Shown here one piece after another: positions 9,701 through 18,738 of a stretch of DNA of 64,000 nucleotides. The number at the start of each line of letters is the position of its first letter. Position 1 is the first letter of the stretch. The translations under genes were made by a program, and so were the position numbers. The notes below the pieces were generated by a model. The model saw only the letters and a list, made by a program, of their open reading frames with translations. It was not told where the DNA came from and did not search any database. The stretch comes from Glaciecola sp947496235 (GTDB lineage Bacteria; Pseudomonadota; Gammaproteobacteria; Enterobacterales; Alteromonadaceae): the NCBI RefSeq assembly GCF_050306235.1, contig NZ_JBLWFH010000003.1:372001-436000 (forward strand), read 5' to 3'.

Positions 9701-12700
9701 AATTCTAGTGATTCAACTGTGGTTGCATTAGACGTACAAGGTAATGTAATAACCCTTACACCAATGGCTGCAGGCACTGCAACCATAACAGTAGTGTCAG
9801 GTTCAGACACATCTATAATGCGTACCATTGAAGTGGAGGTTGCCGAAGGTTTTGTAATGCCTGTTATTACCTATGGAGATATTAACTCAAAACTCAGTCC
9901 TGCTGCAGGTTCAAGTAGTCAATATGTAGATACTTCTATACGTTTAAGTTTTGATTCAGCACCAACCCTTGGTGATTTGGGTGAAGTACGAATTTACAAC
10001 GCAACCGATGATAGTCTTGTTGATATCATTCGTGTAGGTTCTGAAATTGATGCTTTAGGCTATCAAGGACAAGACAGAGTTCGTCGCCTTAACCTTGAAT
10101 CTATCTGGGTAGACGGTAATGACTTAGTTATCAAGCCCCACAATAGTATTTTAGAGTACGGCGCTACTTATTATGTAGTTATTGGCGAAGGTGTATTAGC
10201 AGATGCCACATTAAACAATATTCCGTTTGAAGGCTTAGGCGAAAACAGTAACTGGACATTTACCACTAAGTCTAGTCCTCCTAGCGGTGATATTGTCACT
10301 GTTGATGATGACGGTAATGCTGATTTTAGAACTCTTCAAGGCGCCCTGAACTATATGATGGAAACGGTTGCCAAAGATACACCAGCAAAAATCATGGTGA
10401 AAGATGGTCTATATAAAGAGCCTCTATACTTACGCAATAAGAATAAGCTTACCATTGAAGGTGAAAGCCAAGCCAATACTGTTATTGAGTTTACTAACTA
10501 TGAAAGTAAAAACGGTGGCTCAGGGTCGAGCGAAGCACCTGGCACTGGCACACCTGCTGGTGGTAGAAGCGTATTTTTGATTGAAGGTGCTGACCTATTA
10601 ACCATTGAAAGTCTAACCATTCGAAATACGCACATACGTGATAATCAGTACTCGAATCAAGCTGAAACCATGTACTTCAATAGTGCCGATCGATTGGTGC
10701 TTAAAGATGTAGCGCTATTTAGTGAACAAGACACCTTGCTTGTTAAAGGTTACGTATGGGTTTATCAGTCACTAATCGCGGGTAATGTCGACTTTATCTG
10801 GGGTTATCCAAATGTCGCACTATTTGAAGAAAGCGAAATCAGAACCATTGGTGATTCTAAAAATGGCGATCCAAATACGGATACTGCAGGCGGGTATGTT
10901 TTACAAGCTCGAGTACCGAATGAGAGTGACCCTGGTTTTATTTTCCTTAACAGTGAATTCACTAACGGACCTGGACCTCTCGGCAATGGTGTACTTGATA
11001 ATTCAACTTACATTGCAAGAAGCGGTGGTAATGCCAATTATTTTGATAATGTAACACTTATTAATAATAAATTTGGCAGCCATATAGCTACTAGTGGATG
11101 GGCAGTGCTAGGGGTGAATAACCAGCCAGCACCAAATCCAGCTGTACCTACTGCATTAAGTGGTTGGAGAGAGTATGGAAGTACTGACTTAGCAGGAAAC
11201 CCACTCGACCTTTCAGAGCGTGTAGGCGGCTATATTCTGGATGACACTGAAATTACTGGCTTAACCCAACGTAATGACATCTTCGCTGGCTATAACAATG
11301 GCGAAGGATGGGATCCTACGATTAGCAACGAACCAGTTCTTGGTAGCATCTTAGATGACAAAGGGTTTGCAGGTTATAACTTTGACCTTACTGGCGGTGC
11401 TGGTGGAATGGTTGTGACTGTAGACAATGGGCTTGATTTAATCGCTGCCTTAGAAGAAGCATCTGACGCTAATATGCCTATCACTGTTTACGTAGATGGT
11501 CGAATTACTGATGCAAATAGCGGTGGCCTAAATCGCTCCATCGATATTAAAGACATGGACAATGTGTCTATTATTGGTGTCGCCGATAGAGGTGAATTCG
11601 ATGGTATAGGTATTTCTATCAGACGTGCGAATAACATCATAATTCAAAACCTTAAAATTCATCATGTGCTCACTAGCGGCAAAGATGCTATTTCTATTGA
11701 GGGTGATAATGATGGTTCTACTACTAGCAATATCTGGATAGACCATAATGAGTTGTACAGTACTTTGGCAGTAGATAAGGATTATTACGATGGTTTAGTG
11801 GATAGTAAGAGCGGTGCGAAAAATATCACTATTTCGTACAACTACTTGCATGATCATTGGAAAGCCTCACTACACGGTCATACCGAAGATGATTCGAACA
11901 GCAGCAATACTGACCGGCTAATCACCTTCCACCACAACCGTTTTGAAAACATAGAATCTAGATTACCGCTATTCCGTTACGGTAATGGGCACCTTTACAA
12001 CAATTATTACAACAACATTACCTCTACCGGGATTAACTCTCGTATAGGCGCTGAGTTGTTGATAGAAAATAATGTGTTCGAAAACACCCAAAACCCTATT
12101 GTGTCATTTTATTCAGATGTCATTGGTTATTGGAATACCCGAGGTAATGTGTTTGGCACTGGCGTAACCTGGACGACCCCAAGTGGGAACGATGTTTCTG
12201 CTGGACCAGATGCAACACCTACATCTAACTATGAAGTACCTTATAGCTATCAGTTAGAAGATGCTGATGTAGTGAAAGCCAATGTGATTAATTTCTCTGG
12301 CGTAGGGAAAATAGACCAAAGTAATTTGGATATTCCACCCATCGATGGCGGCTCTCAAGGTACTGATGTTAGCTTGCCATACAGTGAAGACTTTTCTGCA
12401 GCGGATAGCGATGAGTTCTTCTCTGCTGAGTATAAGAGTTTGCCAGGAGATAACACACTTCCTCTTAACACCATCACAGGTGGCGGTAGTGGCATCAGTA
12501 TTAACGATGGTGCCATTACCCTATCAAGTGCTCGCTTCACCATAGGTGAGACAACCCCTGATGTTACAACAGCTAGTGGGGATATAAGTAGCAACGGCGT
12601 GTTTGATTTAAGTCGTGAATACAAAATACTCATGGATATAGTGAGTGTCAGTGACCCTGATGGCGACAATAACTTTATCATTTACGTTGATAACAATACC

Positions 12701-13393
12701 TCTGGTAGCAGTAACTCAATGCATGGTTCAAGCTCTAAGTTTTATTCAGAGCCGATTACTTCATTGACCCCAGGTTCAATCGAGATTGCGGGCTTAGTTG
12801 CCACTGAATCTTCATTTATCCAGTTACGAACTGAAAGTGGTGGTACAGTTGAAATCGATAACCTGCGTATCGAGTATGTGGGTCCTGCGGCGATTCTAGA
12901 GGAAGACTTTAATAATACAGAGGCAGATTTCTTTTCTGCTGACTTTAAAGGCTTACCAACTGATGACACCCAACCCATGTACGTTAGAACAGGTGGAACA
13001 GTTGAATTAACCGAGGGTGCACTTAGGATCAACAGCGGTCGATTCACTATTGGCCAAACCCAGCCTGATATTGAAACAGCGTCTACAGATACCAGTGCTA
13101 ATGGCGCATTGGACCTAAGCCAAAACTATCAAATAGTGATGGATGTAGTGAGTGTCAGTGACCCTGATGGCGATAATAACTTCTTTATCTACGTTGACAA
13201 CAATACCAGTAGTAGCAGTAAATCAATGCACGGCGGTGACTCGAAATTCTTCACTGCTGCGATAGTTGATATGACTACTGGCGAGCTAACGGTTCCTGGT
13301 TTCGTGGCAACTTCAACTTCTTTCTTACAATTACGCACAGAAAGCGGTGGCGAAGTAGTGATTGATAACTTACGAATTGTTCCAGTGGAATAG
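6755..13393 (+). CDS. Giant lipoprotein: pectin methylesterase (CE8) + pectate lyase (PL1) with four repeated accessory modules
   Basis: A 2212-residue bifunctional pectinase. A lipobox LLSAC gives a lipid-anchored Cys20, so it is probably displayed on the outer membrane. Approximate layout: N-terminal region 21-335; module R1 340-525; Pro-Thr-Glu linker 533-548; R2 555-726; LamG/concanavalin-like 728-935; Ig-like 943-1033; SbsA/Big_5-like 1035-1173; pectin methylesterase 1178-1535 with EQDTL (D1326) and VDFIWG (D1346) as catalytic Asp; PL1 lyase 1550-1858 with WIDHNE, DGLVDSKSG and RLPLFRYG (R1736, R1741); R3 1871-2042; R4 2048-2212. The R modules share VSVSDPDGDNN and QLRTESGG motifs. The start is the ATG at 6755, exactly behind the Shine-Dalgarno AAGGAGG (6742-6748). 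It demethylates and then cleaves pectin in one polypeptide; the R modules may bind carbohydrate (inference). Confidence 0.87.
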   Translation: MNHKLTLLTTTMATVLLSACGGESTTNVKEAPPPAITGQFVDSPVAGLGYRTDSTPNGTTNANGEFSYFRGEQITFHIGEFEFPDVPGSRVLSPLDMFNADTPFKQPVVNTIRLLQALDMDGDPSNGIEISPNAASAASMLLEDGQTITQFFDRPTDDFAADVEPWLAAAGGAMSTLAPFDSSIEHFVNYLATEYGTLFANTFDTELINGTLYFPHLEGSNAELDVFTFTPADTSGLSGTYTQLVDDTQVSGSYEFVFGRRAILLSSENQSQYIIVRSFNTTNGVYSLCVEDAQQGLATAVQQCDTDEDPKENLLVTEEEQANTELEQLTERANTIEPALSEAFDTDTATFFTSSYKRLSDDVNSNPMYFKTGGSPALDPTLGQLTLAGARFTIGNAASNPAAQTSANDTVGTGIFNISEGFTISFDVISHTSSGTLNLYVDNNTSSQGNSVHGAASKFFGQSISEENLPTGQRFTYTYVPGTDVTGLPANDPDARILDANVTNSFFQLRTDSSGDITIDNLVIETVADAVEPTEPTEPTEPTEPTEPSWGPQVALPFSADFIGVTSDIFSTDFASLEDASGATIPLLNRTGGSVTVVADGLQISSGRFTIGDADPNTTTTGEDTSSTGVFDLSRPYNVVMDIVSVSDPDGDNNFQIYVDNDTSSSASSPSGSASKFYSELINTLTPGTTLTVPGLIATEHSFIQLRTESGGTVVINNLRIEYVSSGFKCEDEPDLYYCDDFSAEDTSNYQLLSNLTNTDGPLGSFDFLNDDGNSVLRYTADGRGGEILLLTESAMANVPDSGDYFVEARIRPRQNSTTANKHLYLMGRYDSEGNWYAGGLNVQNSSSSTRAEVAISMGGSISRPVQAQTPILLGEKDGTDGVWYTTRFEMIGSELTIYVDGEKMGTTTESTFSAKGLAGIFTNNRSFELDDLKIGDPSVKPVQLTLDYKSPTWETSTTGDPLVINVTAVQNDGTTADTFSANSSDSTVVALDVQGNVITLTPMAAGTATITVVSGSDTSIMRTIEVEVAEGFVMPVITYGDINSKLSPAAGSSSQYVDTSIRLSFDSAPTLGDLGEVRIYNATDDSLVDIIRVGSEIDALGYQGQDRVRRLNLESIWVDGNDLVIKPHNSILEYGATYYVVIGEGVLADATLNNIPFEGLGENSNWTFTTKSSPPSGDIVTVDDDGNADFRTLQGALNYMMETVAKDTPAKIMVKDGLYKEPLYLRNKNKLTIEGESQANTVIEFTNYESKNGGSGSSEAPGTGTPAGGRSVFLIEGADLLTIESLTIRNTHIRDNQYSNQAETMYFNSADRLVLKDVALFSEQDTLLVKGYVWVYQSLIAGNVDFIWGYPNVALFEESEIRTIGDSKNGDPNTDTAGGYVLQARVPNESDPGFIFLNSEFTNGPGPLGNGVLDNSTYIARSGGNANYFDNVTLINNKFGSHIATSGWAVLGVNNQPAPNPAVPTALSGWREYGSTDLAGNPLDLSERVGGYILDDTEITGLTQRNDIFAGYNNGEGWDPTISNEPVLGSILDDKGFAGYNFDLTGGAGGMVVTVDNGLDLIAALEEASDANMPITVYVDGRITDANSGGLNRSIDIKDMDNVSIIGVADRGEFDGIGISIRRANNIIIQNLKIHHVLTSGKDAISIEGDNDGSTTSNIWIDHNELYSTLAVDKDYYDGLVDSKSGAKNITISYNYLHDHWKASLHGHTEDDSNSSNTDRLITFHHNRFENIESRLPLFRYGNGHLYNNYYNNITSTGINSRIGAELLIENNVFENTQNPIVSFYSDVIGYWNTRGNVFGTGVTWTTPSGNDVSAGPDATPTSNYEVPYSYQLEDADVVKANVINFSGVGKIDQSNLDIPPIDGGSQGTDVSLPYSEDFSAADSDEFFSAEYKSLPGDNTLPLNTITGGGSGISINDGAITLSSARFTIGETTPDVTTASGDISSNGVFDLSREYKILMDIVSVSDPDGDNNFIIYVDNNTSGSSNSMHGSSSKFYSEPITSLTPGSIEIAGLVATESSFIQLRTESGGTVEIDNLRIEYVGPAAILEEDFNNTEADFFSADFKGLPTDDTQPMYVRTGGTVELTEGALRINSGRFTIGQTQPDIETASTDTSANGALDLSQNYQIVMDVVSVSDPDGDNNFFIYVDNNTSSSSKSMHGGDSKFFTAAIVDMTTGELTVPGFVATSTSFLQLRTESGGEVVIDNLRIVPVE

Positions 13394-13464
13394 CGCAGGC
13401 GACCATTTGATCAAATCAAAATCGGTCGCGCTATTCCGATAAGGATTTATCAAAACTAAACAAT

Positions 13465-13494
13465 AAACCAGTAGCTTTTGCTACTGGTTTTTTA
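13465..13494 (+). terminator. Rho-independent terminator after the giant pectinase
   Basis: An 11-bp perfect stem AAACCAGTAGC (13465-13475) with loop TTTT and its complement (13480-13490) is followed by a T-run. It closes the TonB receptor/pectinase unit. The same 11-bp stem reappears in the terminator at 14811. Confidence 0.85.
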
Positions 13495-13569
13495 TTTCTA
13501 CACTTAAAATAAGTGAATTTTTTATCCAGTAGTTGCGTAACAAGTTAAAATCAAAAGGAGAAACTTATT

Positions 13570-14007
13570 ATGCAATTGTCCAACGTACTAAAAGTCTATG
13601 GGATCACTCTGATCGTTTATTTGTTAATGGATGCCATATGGTTAGGCATTGTTGCTCGACAAGACTATGTGGATGCTATTGGTTTTTTAATGCGTGAAGA
13701 TGTGCCTATTTGGCCATGGGTAACCTTTTACCTTTTGTACGTATTTGTCATCCTTAAGCTTTGTATATTTTGTAGCAACAAACCAAGCTTTTCTCGTGCT
13801 CTAACGCATTCGATACTCTTAGGCGCCGCAAGTTATGGTGCTTATAACCTCACCAATTACGCAATGTTAGAAAATTGGCCACTGAATATCACGATTTCAG
13901 ATTGGGTCTGGGGAACAGTGGTAACAACAACTTCGGCTATGGCGGGCTTTTTCGCGTATAAATTTTTTAATTCAAAATCCCAAACACTTGATTCAACACC
14001 TTCTTAA
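13570..14007 (+). CDS. DUF2177 family integral membrane protein
   Basis: A 145-residue inner-membrane protein with about four transmembrane segments. It matches the DUF2177 pattern: an early LLMDAIWLGIVA segment, a central WVTFYLLYV helix, and YGAYNLTNYAMLENWP followed by DWVWGT near the C-terminus. The family has no established function. A good ribosome-binding site (AAAGGAG) sits 11 bp before the ATG. It stands alone between two terminators and does not look like part of the pectin system. Confidence 0.78.
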   Translation: MQLSNVLKVYGITLIVYLLMDAIWLGIVARQDYVDAIGFLMREDVPIWPWVTFYLLYVFVILKLCIFCSNKPSFSRALTHSILLGAASYGAYNLTNYAMLENWPLNITISDWVWGTVVTTTSAMAGFFAYKFFNSKSQTLDSTPS

Positions 14008-14024
14008 CGATTTTATAGTCGCTA

Positions 14025-14053
14025 CAGGACAGCCCGTTTCTGGGATTGTCCTG
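14025..14053 (+). terminator. Possible terminator hairpin after the DUF2177 gene
   Basis: The arms CAGGACAGCCC and GGGATTGTCCTG form a stem with a short loop 18 bp after the stop codon. There is no strong T-run right after it, so termination is only plausible. Confidence 0.45.
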
Positions 14054-14189
14054 TGCTTGCCTCTCATGTTTTTGCAAAATGCCGATTAATTTGAACGATC
14101 GGTTTATTTGTTAAGACGCTTGGCACATTTTATCCTCGTACCTTTCTATACACTTACTCGCATCAAATTTCTACAATCAGGAAGTAATA

Positions 14190-14777
14190 ATGCATCAACT
14201 CAAATTTATCTTAGCCACACAAACGAGGATTCCGCCGAAGGTTAAATCTATCGGCTATGCAATCTTAGTATTATTAATGACAAATGTTAGTTTTTTGGCC
14301 GCCGCAGAAGAACCAGCGCCTTTTTGTGGGATTCATTCTCAGGATAATATAGCCCTTGAAGACATTGCGCCTACTTTATATTCCATAGTGTCTGGCGCAC
14401 CAGGCGAAGCCCGAAACTGGGACTTATTTAAGAGCCTGTTTGCAAACAACGGCACTATAACCCCTGTTTTTCATGAACAAGATAAACCTGTAATAGAACA
14501 GATGTCAGTTGCGTCTTTTATCGCCTTAAACGAAAGCTTATTTAATGACATTGGATTTTACGAAAGTGAGGTAGATAGCATGATCATTGAGGTTGGCCAT
14601 ATGGCAACCATAATAAGCCTTTACGAGTCTCGAGAAGCGCCAGGGCAGCCTGTTTATTCTACTGGTATAAATTCATTTCAACTCGTGAATGATGGTAATC
14701 GATGGTGTGTAATATCGGTGACTTGGGACAGTGACAAAGGCGGACACCCAATACCTTCTAAGCTGGCTTTGGACTAA
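14190..14777 (+). CDS. Exported NTF2/SnoaL-like protein of unknown function
   Basis: A 195-residue protein with a hydrophobic N-terminal segment (IGYAILVLLMTNVSFLAAAEE) that looks like a signal peptide with an unusually long polar lead; a start nearer to that segment cannot be excluded. The mature part has the feel of a cone-shaped NTF2-like domain (WDLFKSLFANNGTITPVF, later WCVISVTWD), a fold used by SnoaL-like enzymes and many ligand-binding proteins. No catalytic residues can be named. It has its own upstream gap and a strong bidirectional terminator 33 bp downstream, so it is monocistronic. Confidence 0.6.
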   Translation: MHQLKFILATQTRIPPKVKSIGYAILVLLMTNVSFLAAAEEPAPFCGIHSQDNIALEDIAPTLYSIVSGAPGEARNWDLFKSLFANNGTITPVFHEQDKPVIEQMSVASFIALNESLFNDIGFYESEVDSMIIEVGHMATIISLYESREAPGQPVYSTGINSFQLVNDGNRWCVISVTWDSDKGGHPIPSKLALD

Positions 14778-14810
14778 CAGCAACAGATGACTAAAAGTTC
14801 AAGCAATAAA

Positions 14811-14838
14811 AAAACCAGTAGCTTAGGCTACTGGTTTT
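14811..14838. terminator. Bidirectional terminator between converging genes
   Basis: A perfect 12-bp stem, AAAACCAGTAGC (14811-14822) with loop TTAG and complement at 14827-14838, has A/T runs on both sides. It serves the NTF2-like gene (+) and the TonB receptor (-). Its stem is the same as that of the terminator at 13465. Confidence 0.85.
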
Positions 14839-14872
14839 AACTATTGAATATTATGTAAATTTAGGCTTCTAA

Positions 14873-17857
14873 TTAGAAGTTAAATTTAACACCTAGTTTC
14901 CAAAGAGTTCCTAGTACGTCATAGTTACTTGGGAAAGTGTTACCGCCGTTTGAGCTAGTATCACCCGCTTCACCACCTACTACTGGAGGCTCTTTATCAA
15001 ACAAGTTGTCAATACCTAAAGTAAGCTTAGCGTAATCAGTGATTGCATAGCTAGCATACAAATCAAAATAGCTATAAGAATCGATTTCTCTGAATGCTTC
15101 AAAGGTATTGTCTCTGATCGTAGGATGAACTTCCATTGAATCGTAGTATCTCCATAATAAAGACACTGTAAAGTCTTCATAATCCCAGCTTACACGTTGA
15201 TTGAAGCGTAATGCCGCAATTGGGTCACAGCTTGGGCTATAGTAACCTTTACACTCTAGTACTGGAGTAGTAGAAGAGCTTTGAGATTCTTGAGATAGGT
15301 ATTTGTTTAAACTACCGTCTAGTGTTAATGCACCAGCATCACCTAAAGTAAAGGCTGCACGGTATGTTGCTTCAATACCAGATGCTTTCATGTAATCTAA
15401 GTTAGATGTAAAGGTTTCAACACCTGCTAAATCACCTGTTAAGTCACCGCCTTGACGACGAATCTTAGCACACTCATTAGCATCACCTAATACATAACAA
15501 CCGTCTAACACTTCTTGTGAAGAGAATTCACCGATTACATTTTCAATATCAATGTCATAGTAGTCAACAGTAATTGATAATGCATCAGCAAAATCAACTT
15601 CTGGTGAGTATACGAAACCAACAGTTAAAGTATCAGCTTCTTCTGGGTCAGGAGTGTTCAAAGGATCACTTCCAGAGAATGTATTTATCTGACCAGAAAT
15701 AATATCAGGTACGTTACCTACTAGCGCAGCTGACATTCCTGTAGAGATACATAGTGCTTCTAGTTCAGCATTGATGTTACCGGCGTTAGCTACAGAACAA
15801 GGGTCAATTGTCGCATCACCAAGACCACGCGTAATTGGAGAACTTAACTCACCAACGTTAGGCGCTCGGTTTGCTTTCTGGCTCATTACACGAACAAGTA
15901 GTTCGTCAACTGGTGACCAGTTAAAACCTAGTTTCCAAGAATTAGCACGACCAAAGCTTGAGTAATCAGAAGTACGGAAACCGAATTCTAAGTTAAGACT
16001 ATCGGCCATAGGTGCATCAGAAACGATTGGTAAAATACCTTCGAAGAAGAACTCTTCAACGCTATATCCACCTTCGATTGGTAGAATGTTACCACCAGCA
16101 CCACCTAGACAACTTGCAGGCGCTTGTTTCCAACATTCATCAGGATTTGCTGCTGCTGTTTCTTTTCTGTGCTCATAACCAACACTGAATGCTAACGGAG
16201 AGTCAGCCGTTGGCAGCATGAAACCATCAACTTCACCAGAGATGAAACCACTGATAATTTCTTGCTCATAAGTGTCTTGTAAGAAAGCCGTTGCACTTGA
16301 ATAGGCAGCCATTTCTTCTGTAATAGTGCCGAAACCACCAAATAGGTTAATAGGTACACAAGAAGAATCACCGTTACGACAGTTAACGCCGTCAACTGTG
16401 TCTAACGCATTTTGTACGTTGGTTAGGTTCGTATAACCGGCTGAAACTGATAAACGGTTAGACTCACCATACTGATAGCTTAATTCATAAGTGTAATCGT
16501 CTAAGAAAACACCACGAACACCTAAGTTTAATTGCCATAAGTCTGCATCATAGTTAGTACTACGAGGACCAAGCTCTAGAGTACGACGACGTAAACGAAC
16601 ACCTAAGTAATCTTCTGTGTCAACCACACCGTTGCCATTGATATCTTGCCACTGACCACCGTTTTCAGTTGTCTCTAAAAGACCACTGGTTACCGCAGCA
16701 TTTGCTCGGTCTAAAATCCAAGTGAGGGCTTGAGCACCGATTAATGGGTTAGCTAATGGTAGGTCAAATGACGCACCAAAGGTACCTGAAGGCGCTACTT
16801 GCTGGCGTACAGTAGTATTGGTGAATAAGAAAGATGAGAAAACTTCAGTATCATCATTAATGTCATAACTTAACATTGCAGACGCAGTATACTTCTCACT
16901 TGGTGTTTGATAGTAGTTAAATGGGTTGAAGTTGAAACGGCTACATTCTGGCCCTATTGTACCGTCTTCACGGAACTGACCAGAACCATTTGCACCACCA
17001 CCCAAGATTTCAAAACGGGTAGGAATTGCAGTAGTTGAACCACTTCCAAGTTCAAAATCAACTACATTTGGACCTTGACAATTAACAGGTGCTTCAATTG
17101 GATCTTCACCGTTTAAGAACTGCTCATAACCAGCACCGCTCGCCGTCGCGATACCTAAAAGACCCAATGAACGGTCACCTAATAAAACAGGCTTACGATC
17201 AAAATAACCAAAAGACATTACCGCATTACCGCGGCCACCGTCAAAATTGCTACCCGCAGTGAAAGATATGCTATCTTTATCACCGTCGCCTTCCATTGTT
17301 TCAGAATGGTTTAGGTCAATAGAAACACCTTCAAAGTCATCTTTTAAGATAACGTTAACCGCACCAGCGATAGCGTCAGAACCGTATACCGCTGAAGCAC
17401 CACCGGTTACGATATCGACACGTTCAATAAGCGCAGAAGGGATCATTGAAGAGTCAACGCGACCACTAACGTCGAAAGGTACTAAACGTTTACCGTTGAT
17501 TAAAAGCAAGTTTCTTTGCGGACCTAAACCTCGTAAATCGATAGTAGCAGCACCAGCGGTACCGTTGTTAACGTTGCCACCATCCGCAGGAATAATACCA
17601 GGCATTATTCTCAAGATTTTCTCAAATTCTGGCTCTTGCAAGAATTCAATAGCTTGCTCGTCAATTGTCATCACAGGCGATGAGGAAGCTAAATCAACAG
17701 CGCTGATTCGGCTACCAGTAATGGAAATTTTTTCCACTAACTCTTCATCTGACTCATCGGATTGAGCAAACGCGCTACCTGAAAATGCTGTAGCAGACGC
17801 AGCACTCAATGCCAAAGCCAGACGAATTGACTTCGACAGCTTAGTATTAGTGTACAT
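14873..17857 (-). CDS. TonB-dependent receptor, substrate unknown
   Basis: A 994-residue outer-membrane receptor. Signal peptide with cleavage near AFA-QSDES, a TonB-box-like region followed by ISITGSRIS, then a plug with EFEKILRIMPGIIP, IDLRGLGPQRNLLLINGKR and ASAVYGSDAIAGAVNVILK, and a long barrel ending in the aromatic WKLGVKFNF. The plug style (GSRI...NLLLINGKRL) is that of receptors near peptide, siderophore or unknown substrates rather than the polysaccharide-type receptors elsewhere in this window. No pectin palindrome lies upstream and no transporter or enzyme gene adjoins it, so the substrate cannot be inferred. Start ATG at 17857 with GGGAGAA ahead of it. Confidence 0.85.
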   Translation of the reverse strand: MYTNTKLSKSIRLALALSAASATAFSGSAFAQSDESDEELVEKISITGSRISAVDLASSSPVMTIDEQAIEFLQEPEFEKILRIMPGIIPADGGNVNNGTAGAATIDLRGLGPQRNLLLINGKRLVPFDVSGRVDSSMIPSALIERVDIVTGGASAVYGSDAIAGAVNVILKDDFEGVSIDLNHSETMEGDGDKDSISFTAGSNFDGGRGNAVMSFGYFDRKPVLLGDRSLGLLGIATASGAGYEQFLNGEDPIEAPVNCQGPNVVDFELGSGSTTAIPTRFEILGGGANGSGQFREDGTIGPECSRFNFNPFNYYQTPSEKYTASAMLSYDINDDTEVFSSFLFTNTTVRQQVAPSGTFGASFDLPLANPLIGAQALTWILDRANAAVTSGLLETTENGGQWQDINGNGVVDTEDYLGVRLRRRTLELGPRSTNYDADLWQLNLGVRGVFLDDYTYELSYQYGESNRLSVSAGYTNLTNVQNALDTVDGVNCRNGDSSCVPINLFGGFGTITEEMAAYSSATAFLQDTYEQEIISGFISGEVDGFMLPTADSPLAFSVGYEHRKETAAANPDECWKQAPASCLGGAGGNILPIEGGYSVEEFFFEGILPIVSDAPMADSLNLEFGFRTSDYSSFGRANSWKLGFNWSPVDELLVRVMSQKANRAPNVGELSSPITRGLGDATIDPCSVANAGNINAELEALCISTGMSAALVGNVPDIISGQINTFSGSDPLNTPDPEEADTLTVGFVYSPEVDFADALSITVDYYDIDIENVIGEFSSQEVLDGCYVLGDANECAKIRRQGGDLTGDLAGVETFTSNLDYMKASGIEATYRAAFTLGDAGALTLDGSLNKYLSQESQSSSTTPVLECKGYYSPSCDPIAALRFNQRVSWDYEDFTVSLLWRYYDSMEVHPTIRDNTFEAFREIDSYSYFDLYASYAITDYAKLTLGIDNLFDKEPPVVGGEAGDTSSNGGNTFPSNYDVLGTLWKLGVKFNF

Positions 17858-18366
17858 ATGTGGGTTCTCCCTAGTCGTTTTAATTCGGCGCTATAAGTGT
17901 GTAACGCCACTTTTTATTATTACATTTAGTAATGTGTTATCAGACTTCATACTAATAATATACACCCCTTTTTTTATTGGTCAATGCCAATGTGGATCGC
18001 AGTGTTACTATATTTCGATAGTTTACAAGCACTTGGTGTGAATAAATTGTTTCATCACTATAACAATTGAAACAAATCGTACGATTCTAATCTAATTAAA
18101 GGTGTCAATATTTGTACGAAAATTCGCCTGCAAGACAGAATCTACGTGATGAAGGGCCAATTCTGATGACTCAAAGAAAAGTCGATAAATATTTTTGAAA
18201 TGGATGAAATAGTATTAGTCAACAAAATAAATAGACGAAAGTATGTAACGTTTTATTTACAATTTATTTATTTTCGCCCATTTGTATTTGTGTATGTTCG
18301 GCGGGAATTTGAACAATCTTATAATGCTAACGACATCGCAGCGGTAAATGATACATAGTTGAATTG
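17858..18366. other. Gene-poor intergenic region, about 510 bp
   Basis: This stretch lies upstream of the TonB receptor at 14873 and downstream of the small periplasmic protein gene. It should hold the receptor's promoter. I see no operator of the pectin type, no tRNA, no repeat array and no convincing coding frame in it. Confidence 0.5.
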
Positions 18367-18389
18367 CTGGCCTCTTTTTTCGAGGCCAG
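18367..18389 (-). terminator. Hairpin downstream of the 105-aa gene
   Basis: An 8-bp stem CTGGCCTC / GAGGCCAG encloses a T-rich loop 20 bp after the stop codon of the minus-strand gene. A T-run is lacking on the minus strand after the stem, so this is a probable but atypical terminator. Confidence 0.45.
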
Positions 18390-18408
18390 TTTGACATTTG
18401 CGCGTACG

Positions 18409-18726
18409 TTATGAAGTAATCACAACTCTGACTTTGTTGGTGTTACCCGTCGCTTCGTTAAATGCCGCAATAAGTAACTCTTTGTCTTCAATAAATTTCG
18501 CTTCTGTAAGCAGTAGGACTCCCTGCTCCTCAAATTTAATACGCACAGGAACATCCATACCTTCAACGCGCATGTACAAACGTGAAGAGGGTTTAGCCAC
18601 CTCGTACATTTCCTGTTTGTCTTTACCTTCCAATAATTTTTTATCAGAGGTGGTGGTATCAACCTGAGCATTTGCAGATGTCACAAATAACACAGTTACT
18701 GCCGTCATCAATAGCTTATTTTTCAT
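18409..18726 (-). CDS. Small exported protein of unknown function
   Basis: A 105-residue protein with a clear signal peptide (MKNKLLMTAVTVLFVTSANA, cleavage before QVDTT). The mature 85 residues are mixed alpha/beta and charged, without cysteines or a motif I recognise. A strong ribosome-binding site (AGGAGA) precedes the ATG. It lies 12 bp downstream of an MscS-type channel gene on the same strand, so the two are probably co-transcribed; a function related to envelope stress is possible but unproven. Confidence 0.65.
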   Translation of the reverse strand: MKNKLLMTAVTVLFVTSANAQVDTTTSDKKLLEGKDKQEMYEVAKPSSRLYMRVEGMDVPVRIKFEEQGVLLLTEAKFIEDKELLIAAFNEATGNTNKVRVVITS

Positions 18727-18738
18727 GGTTATCTCCTA

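Noticed and set aside
6803..13047. Minus-strand frames of 60-108 codons inside the giant pectinase
   Set aside because: Antisense shadows of the coding frame without ribosome-binding sites.
17247..17765. 172-codon plus-strand frame inside the TonB receptor at 14873
   Set aside because: Antisense of the plug-coding region; no own start signals and no recognisable family.
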